NCBI GenBank assembly: GCA_944354125.1
Contig: CALVPT010000006.1
Span: forward strand, 1-64,000
Source of the DNA: an uncultured Clostridia bacterium
GTDB lineage: Bacteria > Bacillota > Clostridia > Christensenellales > Borkfalkiaceae
DNA length: 64,000 nt
Direction of reading: 5' to 3'
Part shown: in pieces, positions 53,499 to 61,964 of the stretch
Numbering within the stretch: position 1 is the first letter of the stretch
How the letters are laid out: every line of letters starts with the position of its first letter
Notes under the pieces: generated by a model
Database searches by the model: none
What the model was told of the DNA's origin: nothing
What the model saw: only the letters and a program-made list of their open reading frames with translations
Made by a program: the position numbers and the translations under genes

Positions 53499-53570
53499 TA
53501 ACCGTGCGTATCGCGACTTGGGCATTAAAAAACACCGAACCATCGGCGTTAAAAATGTAAGCCACGGTTA
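53499..53570 (-). promoter_or_regulatory. attenuator-like hairpin in the S10 leader
   Basis: Within the roughly 240-nt rpsJ leader, a 7-bp stem with one G-U pair (53532-53538 with 53543-53549) is followed on the minus strand by five U, as in an intrinsic terminator. It is enclosed by an 8-bp perfect pairing (53499-53506 with 53563-53570). Premature termination control of the operon is plausible. Confidence 0.5.
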
Positions 53571-53692
53571 GTCGCAGGAATCAAAGTCCCTACATTTGTC
53601 GGCGTAAATTATCTTTTCCCGCGGCTTAAAGCAGGAATTTTAAGTAACTTTACGCTTCATCCCATACGCACTTTTTTTCAAAACGCTTGACT

Positions 53693-53721
53693 ATTATATT
53701 ATGAGCGGCAATTTTTGTCAA
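53693..53721 (-). promoter_or_regulatory. sigma-A promoter of the S10 operon
   Basis: Minus strand TTGACA (53716-53721), 17-nt spacer, TATAAT (53693-53698): a perfect consensus. Confidence 0.93.
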
Positions 53722-54210
53722 CTCTTTGAAACGGGCATATTTTGCGCAAAAACGCCCCTATTTGCCCCGAAAAGCCGCCATTTGCCGTCTGTTTTCGCAC
53801 GCAGATGAACGCCGTTTTCAAATTTTTTAAAAAGTTGTGGTTTTGTAACTCTTACGCCACAAGATATTGACCGCTTTTCGGCTCTTTATACCCGAAATTG
53901 CGCCCTCTTTGCCCGAACGGCAGCGCCATAATTTCAACGAAATATATGTATTATTTTTTCTTATACTTTTTTATAAATGTTATATAACAGCATTTTTGAG
54001 AAAATAAAACAAAATATTCTGTAAATAAATTACATTTAGTCTTTATTAACCTTAAAATATAACATTGTTTACCTCTAATGACCGCAACAAATAAGCCGCA
54101 GGAAACGAGCAATTTTGCGGATACTTACCTGCTTATTCCGCAAGGCAACGCGGCGCGGAACCCAGCTGATTTTTTACACTAAAAGGCAAGCTAAGAGGGC
54201 GCGGTCAGCA
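53722..54210. other. AT-rich gene-free region
   Basis: Nearly 490 bp with no credible gene. Positions about 53935-54075 are markedly AT-rich compared with the rest of the window. A 7-bp hairpin (TTGCGGA/TCCGCAA, about 54114-54142) follows. I see no tRNA, riboswitch or repeat copy here. Confidence 0.6.
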
Positions 54211-54214
54211 AAGA

Positions 54215-54241
54215 GGGCGCGGCGGAATTTTTCCGCCGCGC
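54215..54241 (-). terminator. terminator hairpin of the opp operon
   Basis: An 11-bp GC-rich stem (54215-54225 with 54231-54241) about 110 bp past the last opp-linked gene; CTCTTTGC follows on the minus strand, so the U-tract is modest. The sequence AGAGGGCGCGG is duplicated around its far side (54193-54203 and 54212-54222). Confidence 0.55.
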
Positions 54242-54350
54242 CGACCTATCAGACTTATTTTATTGAACATATGCCGAATTTATTTATGTTATTTTCGCCA
54301 GCACTTTTTAAAACAACTTTCGGCGCAAACAAAACCTAGAAACCGCTCTT

Positions 54351-54605
54351 TTACCCCACCCACAGCCAGGCAATGAGCACCATAAGCCCGAATGCCGCTA
54401 TGAGTATTAAAAACATGGGAAGATATGCGGCAAATGCCGCACGGACGAGCTGCCAGTATTCCTTTCTGGTCAGCTTTGGCCGATTGGTCTTTTTGTCGCC
54501 CGACTTTTTAGCGTTGGGGTCGTACCACCTGAACCCCTCTACGTTCATGTCCGCAAAGGTAGTAGTGGTGTCGAGGTCGTCCTCTTTCTTATTCTTGTCC
54601 GCCAT
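54351..54605 (-). CDS. small membrane protein at the end of the opp operon
   Basis: An 84-residue protein: a charged, Lys/Asp-rich N-terminus with FADMNVEGFRWYDPNAKK, then one strongly hydrophobic C-terminal helix (about 60-82). Its start lies 17 nt inside the end of oppF, so it is translationally coupled to the importer. No family was recognised. It may help assemble or anchor the ATPases, which is inference. Confidence 0.72.
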   Translation of the reverse strand: MADKNKKEDDLDTTTTFADMNVEGFRWYDPNAKKSGDKKTNRPKLTRKEYWQLVRAAFAAYLPMFLILIAAFGLMVLIAWLWVG

Positions 54606-55839
54606 TGTCCTTTTGTTCGGGCTCAGTCTTGTGCTCGTCCTTCGACTTCTTGTCGACGACGGACTTCACCTTTTCCTTGATTTTATTGTACGTATCGCCG
54701 ACTACTTCCTTTACCTTTCCGACGGGTTTATCGACAACCGTAGCCTTGAATTTGTTCAGAGGCTTCTGAGCGTCCGCAAGGCGCTTTTCCTCTGCAAGGC
54801 GCTTTTCCTCCTCGTCCTTTGCGATGAGGCGCTTTGTATCCTCCTCCGAATTGTAGAGGTGGCAGGCGCAGAAATGCCCCGGCTTTACCTCCCTGTATTC
54901 GGGAGCTATTTCGCGGCATATGTCCATGCAATGGTCGCAACGGGTATGGAACTTGCAGCCCTTGGGGGGATTGACGGGCGAAGGGATGTCGCCCTTGAGC
55001 ATTATCCTGTTCATCTTGACGTGCGGATTGGGCACGGGAACGGCCGAGAACAGCGCCTTTGTATAGGGGTGGAGCGTCTCCCTGAAGATGTCCTCCTTGC
55101 TGCCGTACTCGACGAGGTTGCCGAGATACATTACGCCGACGTCGTCGGAGATGTGCTTGACAACCGACAGATCGTGCGAGATGAACACATATGTGAGGCC
55201 CAGCGACTGCCTTAAGTCGATGAGCATGTTTATTACCTGTGCCTGTATGGATACGTCGAGCGCGGATACGGGCTCGTCGCAGACGACGAGTTCGGGCTTC
55301 AATGCGAGCGCCCTGGCTATGCATATACGCTGGCGCTGGCCGCCAGAGAATTCGTGGGGATAGCGCTCGAAGTAGTGCGGCTGAAGTCCGCACATATCCA
55401 TTATGTGCAGTACGTATTCGTGGAAATGCGCCTTATCTACAAGTCCGTGCTGACGCGCCGATTCGCCGATTATTTCGCCGACGGTAAGCCTGGGGGAAAG
55501 GCTGGCATAGGGGTCCTGGAATATCATCTGAAGGCTGGGGCGGATTTTGTCGAACTCCCTGTTGGACAGCTTGTTTATATCCTGACCCTTGAACCACATT
55601 TCGCCCTGCACTCCGTCATAGAGACGCAGCAGCGAACGGCCCATCGTCGACTTGCCGCAACCCGACTCGCCGACTATGCCGAGCGTCTTGCCCTTTGCTA
55701 TCTTGAAGGATACGCCGTCCACCGCCTTGAGAAATTTTTCGGGTCTGCCGAAGAAGTCCCTGCCGACGACGAAATATTTCTTTAAATCCTTGACTTCGAG
55801 CAGCAGTTCGTGCGCCTCATGTCCGTCATTATTTCGCAT
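54589..55839 (-). CDS. oppF: oligopeptide ABC transporter ATPase OppF
   Basis: A 416-residue ATPase energising peptide uptake with OppD. Walker A GESGCGKS (57-64), signature SGGQRQR and Walker B LVVCDEPVSALDVS are intact, followed by the peptide-importer C-terminal Cys-rich segment (GCKFHTRCDHCMDICRE). About 90 extra residues follow, a Lys/Glu-rich helical tail not found in typical OppF (about 320-330). The start at 55839 is set by AAGGAGG; it overlaps oppD by 11 nt. Confidence 0.93.
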   Translation of the reverse strand: MRNNDGHEAHELLLEVKDLKKYFVVGRDFFGRPEKFLKAVDGVSFKIAKGKTLGIVGESGCGKSTMGRSLLRLYDGVQGEMWFKGQDINKLSNREFDKIRPSLQMIFQDPYASLSPRLTVGEIIGESARQHGLVDKAHFHEYVLHIMDMCGLQPHYFERYPHEFSGGQRQRICIARALALKPELVVCDEPVSALDVSIQAQVINMLIDLRQSLGLTYVFISHDLSVVKHISDDVGVMYLGNLVEYGSKEDIFRETLHPYTKALFSAVPVPNPHVKMNRIMLKGDIPSPVNPPKGCKFHTRCDHCMDICREIAPEYREVKPGHFCACHLYNSEEDTKRLIAKDEEEKRLAEEKRLADAQKPLNKFKATVVDKPVGKVKEVVGDTYNKIKEKVKSVVDKKSKDEHKTEPEQKDNGGQE

Positions 55840-57121
55840 CGCCGTCCTCCTTTGCATTCTCGTAGAGATAGCAGGCCACCTTGTGCGTAGGCGTTACCTG
55901 AATATATCCGGGGTATTCTCCCGCGCACTTTTCTATGCACTTTTCGCACCTGTCGCGGAAGTAGCAATAGTTGGGCATGTCTATGGGGTTGGGCACGAAA
56001 CCGGGTATGCAGTAGAGCTTTTCCACATCTTCGTTTACCGTAGGCTTACTCTTCTGCAGACCTATGGTATAGGGATGGAGCGGCCTGTCGAAGATGTCCT
56101 CCGCCGTGCCCATCTCTATGACCTTGCCGGCATACATTACGACGACGTAGTCCGCCATCTCGGCGACGACGCCGAGGTCGTGCGTTATGAGCATTATCGA
56201 GCCGTTTATCTTGCCCTTGATTTCCCTGAGAAGGTCGAGTATCTGCGCCTGAATGGTTACGTCCAGCGCTGTAGTCGGCTCGTCCGCGATTATGAGCTTG
56301 GGGTTGCAGAGCAGCGCTATGGCTATCATGACCCTCTGGCGCATGCCGCCCGACAGCTCGTGGGGGTACTTCTTATATACGCCCTCGGGGTCGGCTATTC
56401 CGACGAGCTTGAGCATGTCTATGCTGTGCGCCTTTACCTGCGCCTTGGAAATGCCCTGTATGTGCAGAAGTCCGACTTCGTCGAGCTGGTTGCCTATCGT
56501 GAATACGGGATTGAGCGAGGTCATGGGCTCCTGGAATATCATTGCGATTTCCCTGCCCCTTATGGAGCGCATTGCGTCGACGGGCATCTTTGCTATGTCG
56601 ACCACCCTGTCCTCCATCTCGTATACGTTGCCGCCGAGTTCGTTCTTCTTTATTATCTTTCTGCCCTTGGCGTCGAGCTTGAACTGCTCCTTGCCGTCGG
56701 CGTCCGTGACCGTCTCGTATACGGGAATCTTTCTGCCCCTTGCGTCCCTCTTGAAGAGGCTTGCCTTGAACCTTATGGAACCCGATACTATCTGTCCGCT
56801 GGGCGCCTGAACGAGCTGCATGAGGGAGAGCGAAGTGACGCTCTTGCCGCAGCCCGATTCACCGACGACGCCGACCGTAGAACCCTCGGGAATGGAGAAC
56901 GATACGCCGTTTACCGCCTTTACCGTGCCCGCATCCGAGAAGAAATAGGTATGCAGGTCGTCGAATTCGACGATGTTGTGGTCGTCCTGCATGACAGTGG
57001 TGTATTCCTCGGGCTTGCACTTGCGCTTTTTGAGCTTTTCGAAGTGACGAATCGCGCGCGAGTTTTCCTTTGCGATTGCCCTGGATTCCGAACGGGATAT
57101 GTAGTGTTTTTTATCCGCCAT
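55829..57121 (-). CDS. oppD: oligopeptide ABC transporter ATPase OppD
   Basis: A 430-residue ATPase, longer than the usual 330-350. About 45 extra N-terminal basic residues precede the ABC domain. A further 50-residue charged insertion (with DARGRKIPVYETVTDADGKE) falls between Walker A GESGCGKS (87-94) and the Q-loop. LSGGMRQR and the DEPTTALDVTIQ Walker B are normal, as is the C-terminal Cys cluster (CYFRDRCEKCIEKC). Confidence 0.93.
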   Translation of the reverse strand: MADKKHYISRSESRAIAKENSRAIRHFEKLKKRKCKPEEYTTVMQDDHNIVEFDDLHTYFFSDAGTVKAVNGVSFSIPEGSTVGVVGESGCGKSVTSLSLMQLVQAPSGQIVSGSIRFKASLFKRDARGRKIPVYETVTDADGKEQFKLDAKGRKIIKKNELGGNVYEMEDRVVDIAKMPVDAMRSIRGREIAMIFQEPMTSLNPVFTIGNQLDEVGLLHIQGISKAQVKAHSIDMLKLVGIADPEGVYKKYPHELSGGMRQRVMIAIALLCNPKLIIADEPTTALDVTIQAQILDLLREIKGKINGSIMLITHDLGVVAEMADYVVVMYAGKVIEMGTAEDIFDRPLHPYTIGLQKSKPTVNEDVEKLYCIPGFVPNPIDMPNYCYFRDRCEKCIEKCAGEYPGYIQVTPTHKVACYLYENAKEDGDAK

Positions 57122-57125
57122 AAGT

Positions 57126-58241
57126 TTACCTCTTCATCTTGGGGTCGAAGGCGTCCCTGAGGCCGTCGCCGACAAAGTTAAACGCGAGAATTGCAAGCGT
57201 TATGCATACGCCTGCGCCCACCCAGAGGTTGGGATAGTATTCCCTGTAGTCCGCAGTGCTTGCGAGGTTTATGAGGTTGCCCCACGTAGCAGTGCCGAGA
57301 GGTGCGCCGAGGCCGAGGAAGCCGAGCGTCGCCTCCATCAAAATTACGCTGCCCAGTCCTAAAGTCATCGAGACTATGAGCTGAGGTATGACGTTGGGTA
57401 TAAGGTGTTTGAATATCTTTGACGTAGTAGAAAGTCCCGATGCCTTGGCGGCGAGCATGAATTCCTGCTCCCTCAGGGACAATATCTGACCTCTTACAAG
57501 TCTTGCCGTTCCCGTCCACCCTATGGCGCACAGGAAAATCATCATATAGTACAGCTTGGATATGCTTGCGCCCAGACCGTTTTCGGTGAAGATGACCGAA
57601 AGTATGAGCATTATGGGCAGCGTGGGAATACAGCTGAGGATGTCGACTATACGCATTATGAGGTTGTCAACCCACTTGCCGAAATAGCCTGCAAGGCCGC
57701 CGAGAATGACGCCGATAATCGTCTGGATTATGACTACGACGAAACCTATCGTAAGCGAAACTCTGCCGCCGAGCATAAGTCGCGTGAGGACGTCATAGCC
57801 GCTCTCGTCCGTGCCCAGCCAGTGCGCCCAGCTTATGCCGCCCAACCTGACATACGAGGGGACGGTTATGGAGATGGCTATCGCCTCGTACTCCACTCCG
57901 TTGACCTTGTAGTATATGGTAGGGCTGGAAATGCCGTCTATTATGAGGTTGATGTTGGTGGTATCCGATACCGTGCCGCCGTCTGCCGCCCAGGGCGAGA
58001 ACAGCGGTCCGACAAACGAAAAGAGGAACAACAGTATTATGGTGACAAGACCTATCACCGACAGCTTGGAGCGGAAAAAGCGCTTTGCGACCGTCATCCA
58101 GGGCGAGAGCACCTTTGTCCTGTCGGACAGGCTTTCGCCGTGCAGGTTGTCGTTGAAGTTGGGATTCTTTTCGGATTTGCCTTCTTCGGAAATCATCTCT
58201 TCGGAAATCTCTTCTGCGACTTCTAATTCTTTCTCTTCCAT
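57126..58241 (-). CDS. oppC: oligopeptide ABC transporter permease OppC
   Basis: A 371-residue permease. A 55-residue acidic cytoplasmic N-terminus precedes the first helix. An extracytoplasmic loop of about 60 residues follows, then the five-helix transport domain with the EAA loop (RGQILSLREQEFMLAAKASG) that contacts the ATPases. It ends with the typical NFVGDGLRDAFDPK. It starts 9 bp after oppB. Confidence 0.95.
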   Translation of the reverse strand: MEEKELEVAEEISEEMISEEGKSEKNPNFNDNLHGESLSDRTKVLSPWMTVAKRFFRSKLSVIGLVTIILLFLFSFVGPLFSPWAADGGTVSDTTNINLIIDGISSPTIYYKVNGVEYEAIAISITVPSYVRLGGISWAHWLGTDESGYDVLTRLMLGGRVSLTIGFVVVIIQTIIGVILGGLAGYFGKWVDNLIMRIVDILSCIPTLPIMLILSVIFTENGLGASISKLYYMMIFLCAIGWTGTARLVRGQILSLREQEFMLAAKASGLSTTSKIFKHLIPNVIPQLIVSMTLGLGSVILMEATLGFLGLGAPLGTATWGNLINLASTADYREYYPNLWVGAGVCITLAILAFNFVGDGLRDAFDPKMKR

Positions 58242-58250
58242 ACGTCCTCC

Positions 58251-59255
58251 TTAACCGCCGAGCTTGACTCTGGGGTCTACGACGGCATACATGAGGTCGG
58301 CGAACAATACGCCTATGACCGTCAGCACCGCAAGGAACATGTTATAGCCCATTGCGAGGAATATGTCGCCTGCAAGCAGACCCTGATATGCCTGGTTGCC
58401 TATGCCGGGGAGTGCGAAAATCTGCTCGGTTATCATTGCACCGCCGAAGAGCGACGGCAGCGTGAACGACAGCTGCGTTACGAGGGGAATCATGGTATTG
58501 CGGAATACATGCTTGTATATTACCTTGCCTTCCGAAAGACCCTTAGCCCTCGCCGTCCTGATGTAGTCGGCGTTGAGCACTTCGAGCGTGTTGGTACGCG
58601 TATACCTCATTAGGCCGCCTATGCTGAGTATGATCATGACGGACATGGGCAGCACGAGGTGCCACAGTATGTCTATGACGTACGCTATGCCGGCATCGGG
58701 AGAGATACCGCTCGAAAGACCGCCCGTCTCAAACCAGCCGAGGTCTACCGCAAACCACTTTATGAACAGATTGCCCAGGAAGAATGACGGGAAGGCTATA
58801 CCCACCATGCACAGTATCGTGGCGATATAGTCCAGCTTGCCGTATTGGTTGACAGCACACTTTATGCCGAGGGGAATGGCGATTATCATCTCGAGAATGA
58901 GCGCGGCAAAGGATATGCCGAATGACAGCCACATATACTGGCCGATTACATCCTGCACGCTTGCGCCGTACTTGAAGGATTCGCCCATGTCGCCCTGCAG
59001 GAATCTGCCGAGCCAAAGGAAATATCCCCTTATTATGCCGAAGAAGCTGTTGTCTTCCAGTCCGTATGCGGCAAGAAGAGCCTGAAGTCCCCTTTCTATC
59101 TCTTCTTCAGAAGCACCGCCGTTGGAGTGCGATATTCTGTAGTTGTCTGCTATGACGTTGGTGGGCATGAGGCGCAACAGGAAATAGATGATGAGCGACA
59201 CGCCGAACAGAATGAGTATAGCGAGCAACAGTCTTTTGATTATGTATTTAACCAT
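58251..59255 (-). CDS. oppB: oligopeptide ABC transporter permease OppB
   Basis: A 334-residue permease with six predicted helices. An N-terminal helix (ILFGVSLIIYFLLRLMP) and the EAA-loop signature (NTLEVLNADYIRTARAKGL) are present, and it ends DLMYAVVDPRVKL. A GC-rich hairpin in the 74-bp gap separates it from oppA. Confidence 0.96.
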   Translation of the reverse strand: MVKYIIKRLLLAILILFGVSLIIYFLLRLMPTNVIADNYRISHSNGGASEEEIERGLQALLAAYGLEDNSFFGIIRGYFLWLGRFLQGDMGESFKYGASVQDVIGQYMWLSFGISFAALILEMIIAIPLGIKCAVNQYGKLDYIATILCMVGIAFPSFFLGNLFIKWFAVDLGWFETGGLSSGISPDAGIAYVIDILWHLVLPMSVMIILSIGGLMRYTRTNTLEVLNADYIRTARAKGLSEGKVIYKHVFRNTMIPLVTQLSFTLPSLFGGAMITEQIFALPGIGNQAYQGLLAGDIFLAMGYNMFLAVLTVIGVLFADLMYAVVDPRVKLGG

Positions 59256-59277
59256 TATAGTCTCCGAAGAGGTTTCC

Positions 59278-59309
59278 CCTTCCTCCCCTCCCGTTCGGGG
59301 GAGGGAAGG
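59278..59309 (-). other. stem-loop between oppA and oppB
   Basis: An imperfect GC-rich stem (outer arms CCTTCC at 59278-59283 and GGAAGG at 59304-59309, about 13 bp in all) in the intercistronic gap, without a U-tract. Such hairpins commonly protect the oppA message so that the binding protein is made in excess over the permeases. Confidence 0.55.
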
Positions 59310-59329
59310 AGAGAAAGCGTCTTAGCTGA

Positions 59330-61942
59330 TTATTTCTTGTAGCCGAGCTTCCAGAGTTCTGCTATGGGACCCATGAGGTAGGAAGGTTCTGCCGTCATGG
59401 TAGAGGAGTCGAGTACGTTGTCGTTGTAGACGCAGAGGTCGTTACGCTGATAGGTGGGGAATTCTACGGCGAGATCCATTATGAGGTCGAGGGTCTGCGC
59501 ATAGATTTCCTTACGCTCTGCCTGGTTGAGCGTCGACCTGCCTTCGTCGATGAGCTCTGCAAGTTCGTCGACTATAACCTGTTCGGTGCCGAACGTCGAA
59601 CCGTCGTCCCTGAGTATGCCGTTCTTATACCAGTTGTTGGTGCTGGATGCGTTGGAGTTCTTGCTGTATACCTGGTAGGGGTCGGGGTCGATGCTCGAGG
59701 ACCACGCTGCCGCCCATACTGCAAGGTCGCCCGTAACCAGCTTCTGCAGAGCGGTGATGTCCTGCTGAACGGTTATTTCGAAGCCGCAGCTGTTGAGGAA
59801 CTTCTGTGCCGCCTCGAACATTCTGAATGCGGGGTGGTCTGTCGTTTCGCCGGCGATGGTGAACGTCAGCTTTAAGGGCTGGTCGTCCGCAACGCCCTTG
59901 AGCTTGCCGTCCGCGTCGTCATAGTACCAGTTGCCCGAGGTCTCTACGAGCTCGATTATCTGGTTGGGATCGGTCCATCTCTCATAGTAACGGTCCTTTG
60001 CCTTGGGGTCTGCCCACGAGGTCGAGGAGATGGGACGGTTGATGAGGTTGACGAGGTCGGTGCCGTAGTAGCTGACTATCGACGAGGTGTCGAATGCGTG
60101 CATTATAGCCTGTCTTACTTCGATGTCGGGCACATACTTGGGGTTGATGCCGGCATAGCCGTAACCGCCGGTAAGGTAGGTTATCGTCCTTAAGTTATCC
60201 TTGAACGCCGAGAGGTTGGTAGCCGTTGCGATGGGCTCGCCGTAGTCGATTTCGCCCGTCTGAAGCGCCGAGACAATCTTATCGTCGGCATATACCTTGT
60301 ACTGTACTCTGTTGATTACCGCGTTGTTTACTCCGCTGCCGAGCGTCTCGAAATAGGGGTTGCGCGCGAAGTATGCGATGTTGTTGTGGAAGAATTCCGT
60401 CCTGTTGGTAGTATCCGTCCAGTTGTAGGATACTGCCTTGTATGCGCCCGCGCCTACGGGAAGACCGTTCTTCTCGCTTGCCGTGAGCACGTCGTTGAAC
60501 CACGCGATGTCGTTGAATTCTACGCCGAAGTCAACACAGGAGTTGTCGTAGAGCTTGCCTGCATTGTATGCAGCCATAGCCTTGTCGTAGTGCGCCTTGT
60601 CCGAATAGTAGTGCATGGGCGCGATGGTTACGCTGAAGTTCCACTTTGCCTTGGGGTCGACTCCGTCGATCTCAATTCTGAGTATGTCGTGGTCTTCGCC
60701 GTAGGACGTGGTCTCGCCGGTGTACTCGTTCTTGAGCGAGCTTGCCTTGGAGACGGTTATGCCCGAAATGGAGGGTACTGCCAGCTGGCCGTCAACGAGC
60801 TTATCCTCGAACGCCTTGCTGCGTTCGTCTGCCATGAAGTATTCGAGCGCCGTGCCTGCCGTGTTGCAGTAGGTGAGGATATAGTCGATCTGCGTGTCTA
60901 TGGTGTTGGCACCATATACCTGGTTTATGCAGTATTCCTTCTTGGCCTCGAGAATTTCGTATTCGTCCGTAAGACCGGCCGTTGCCGCAGCCACCTCGTC
61001 GATGAGGTTCTGGTGCATTACCGAGCCCGTTACGTCGGGGTCGAGCGAGGTGAGATACTTGCCGTTTGCGTCCGTCCTGTAGGAGGTGCCGCCCTGCGCG
61101 TTGGTGTAGGTCTGCCTCTGCACGATGCCTTCGATATACATATATACCTGCCACTCTTCGGTGAAGGTGTAGTCCTTATAGCTCTCTACCCAGCTGCCGA
61201 CGGTCGAGTTCCAGTCGGAGGTGAGCTCGTCGAGGTACAGGTCCTTGACCTTCTCGAGGTCTGCCTTCTGGTCTTCGGTGAGGTTTTCTACGCCGCCGCC
61301 GTCTTCAGACCAGTCGATGAGCGCGTTGATGCGGTTTTCGGCATATGCATAGTAAGTGAGGTTATCCTCTGCCGAGTCCTCGGTTGCCGCAGGGTCCTGA
61401 AGTCTGTATGCCTGCAGTCCCTTTATCTTGGTCGAGTAAATCGTGGACGAACCCGAGTATGCGGGGTCGAGATATACATAGAGGTTGAAGAGCGCGTCCA
61501 TTACGGTGAGGTCGGTGCCCGTCGAGTCCTGGACGCCGTTCTTGATTACGAATTCATAGACGGTCGAGCCCTCGGCGTCCGATCTGCCCGCAACGGCGCC
61601 GTCGCCCGTGCCGCTGCCTATTGCCTTGCCGTTGGCGTCGTAGTAAGTTTCCTGATAGTCAAGCGCGAAGCTGGGCTGATCCTCGCCGTATGCGAGCACT
61701 GCGTTGTCGCCCACTACCTCGCTGGTTACAAGCGAAATCTGCGTCATGTTTGCGATTTCGCCGTCGTTTTCAGCCGTATAGAACAGGGGGTTGAACTTCT
61801 GATCGACTGCGCCTATCGCGAGCTTGAGCGCATCCGTTTCGGGGTCGCGCCCTGCTCCCTTATTTCCGCAGCCTGCCACGCCGAATGCCATTGCTCCGCA
61901 GAGACCGAAGCAGACAATGCTGGTTAATAATTTCTTTTTCAC
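59330..61942 (-). CDS. oppA: oligopeptide-binding lipoprotein OppA
   Basis: An 870-residue solute-binding protein of family 5, much longer than the usual 540-620. Lipobox VAGC (Cys25). Family landmarks are in the second half: DDKIVSALQTGEIDYGEP, VPDIEVRQAIMHAFDTSSIV, WAAAWSSSIDPDPYQVYSKN. The extra length is an acidic insertion over about residues 180-400 in the N-terminal lobe, which may adapt it to large peptides. The start is GTG with AAAGGAGG 8 nt upstream. Confidence 0.92.
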   Translation of the reverse strand: MKKKLLTSIVCFGLCGAMAFGVAGCGNKGAGRDPETDALKLAIGAVDQKFNPLFYTAENDGEIANMTQISLVTSEVVGDNAVLAYGEDQPSFALDYQETYYDANGKAIGSGTGDGAVAGRSDAEGSTVYEFVIKNGVQDSTGTDLTVMDALFNLYVYLDPAYSGSSTIYSTKIKGLQAYRLQDPAATEDSAEDNLTYYAYAENRINALIDWSEDGGGVENLTEDQKADLEKVKDLYLDELTSDWNSTVGSWVESYKDYTFTEEWQVYMYIEGIVQRQTYTNAQGGTSYRTDANGKYLTSLDPDVTGSVMHQNLIDEVAAATAGLTDEYEILEAKKEYCINQVYGANTIDTQIDYILTYCNTAGTALEYFMADERSKAFEDKLVDGQLAVPSISGITVSKASSLKNEYTGETTSYGEDHDILRIEIDGVDPKAKWNFSVTIAPMHYYSDKAHYDKAMAAYNAGKLYDNSCVDFGVEFNDIAWFNDVLTASEKNGLPVGAGAYKAVSYNWTDTTNRTEFFHNNIAYFARNPYFETLGSGVNNAVINRVQYKVYADDKIVSALQTGEIDYGEPIATATNLSAFKDNLRTITYLTGGYGYAGINPKYVPDIEVRQAIMHAFDTSSIVSYYGTDLVNLINRPISSTSWADPKAKDRYYERWTDPNQIIELVETSGNWYYDDADGKLKGVADDQPLKLTFTIAGETTDHPAFRMFEAAQKFLNSCGFEITVQQDITALQKLVTGDLAVWAAAWSSSIDPDPYQVYSKNSNASSTNNWYKNGILRDDGSTFGTEQVIVDELAELIDEGRSTLNQAERKEIYAQTLDLIMDLAVEFPTYQRNDLCVYNDNVLDSSTMTAEPSYLMGPIAELWKLGYKK

Positions 61943-61964
61943 TGGGAATCCTCCTTTAATGAGT

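Noticed and set aside
60386..61927. 513-codon plus-strand open frame opposite oppA
   Set aside because: Antisense shadow created by the codon usage of the GC-rich oppA gene; no start signals or recognisable family.
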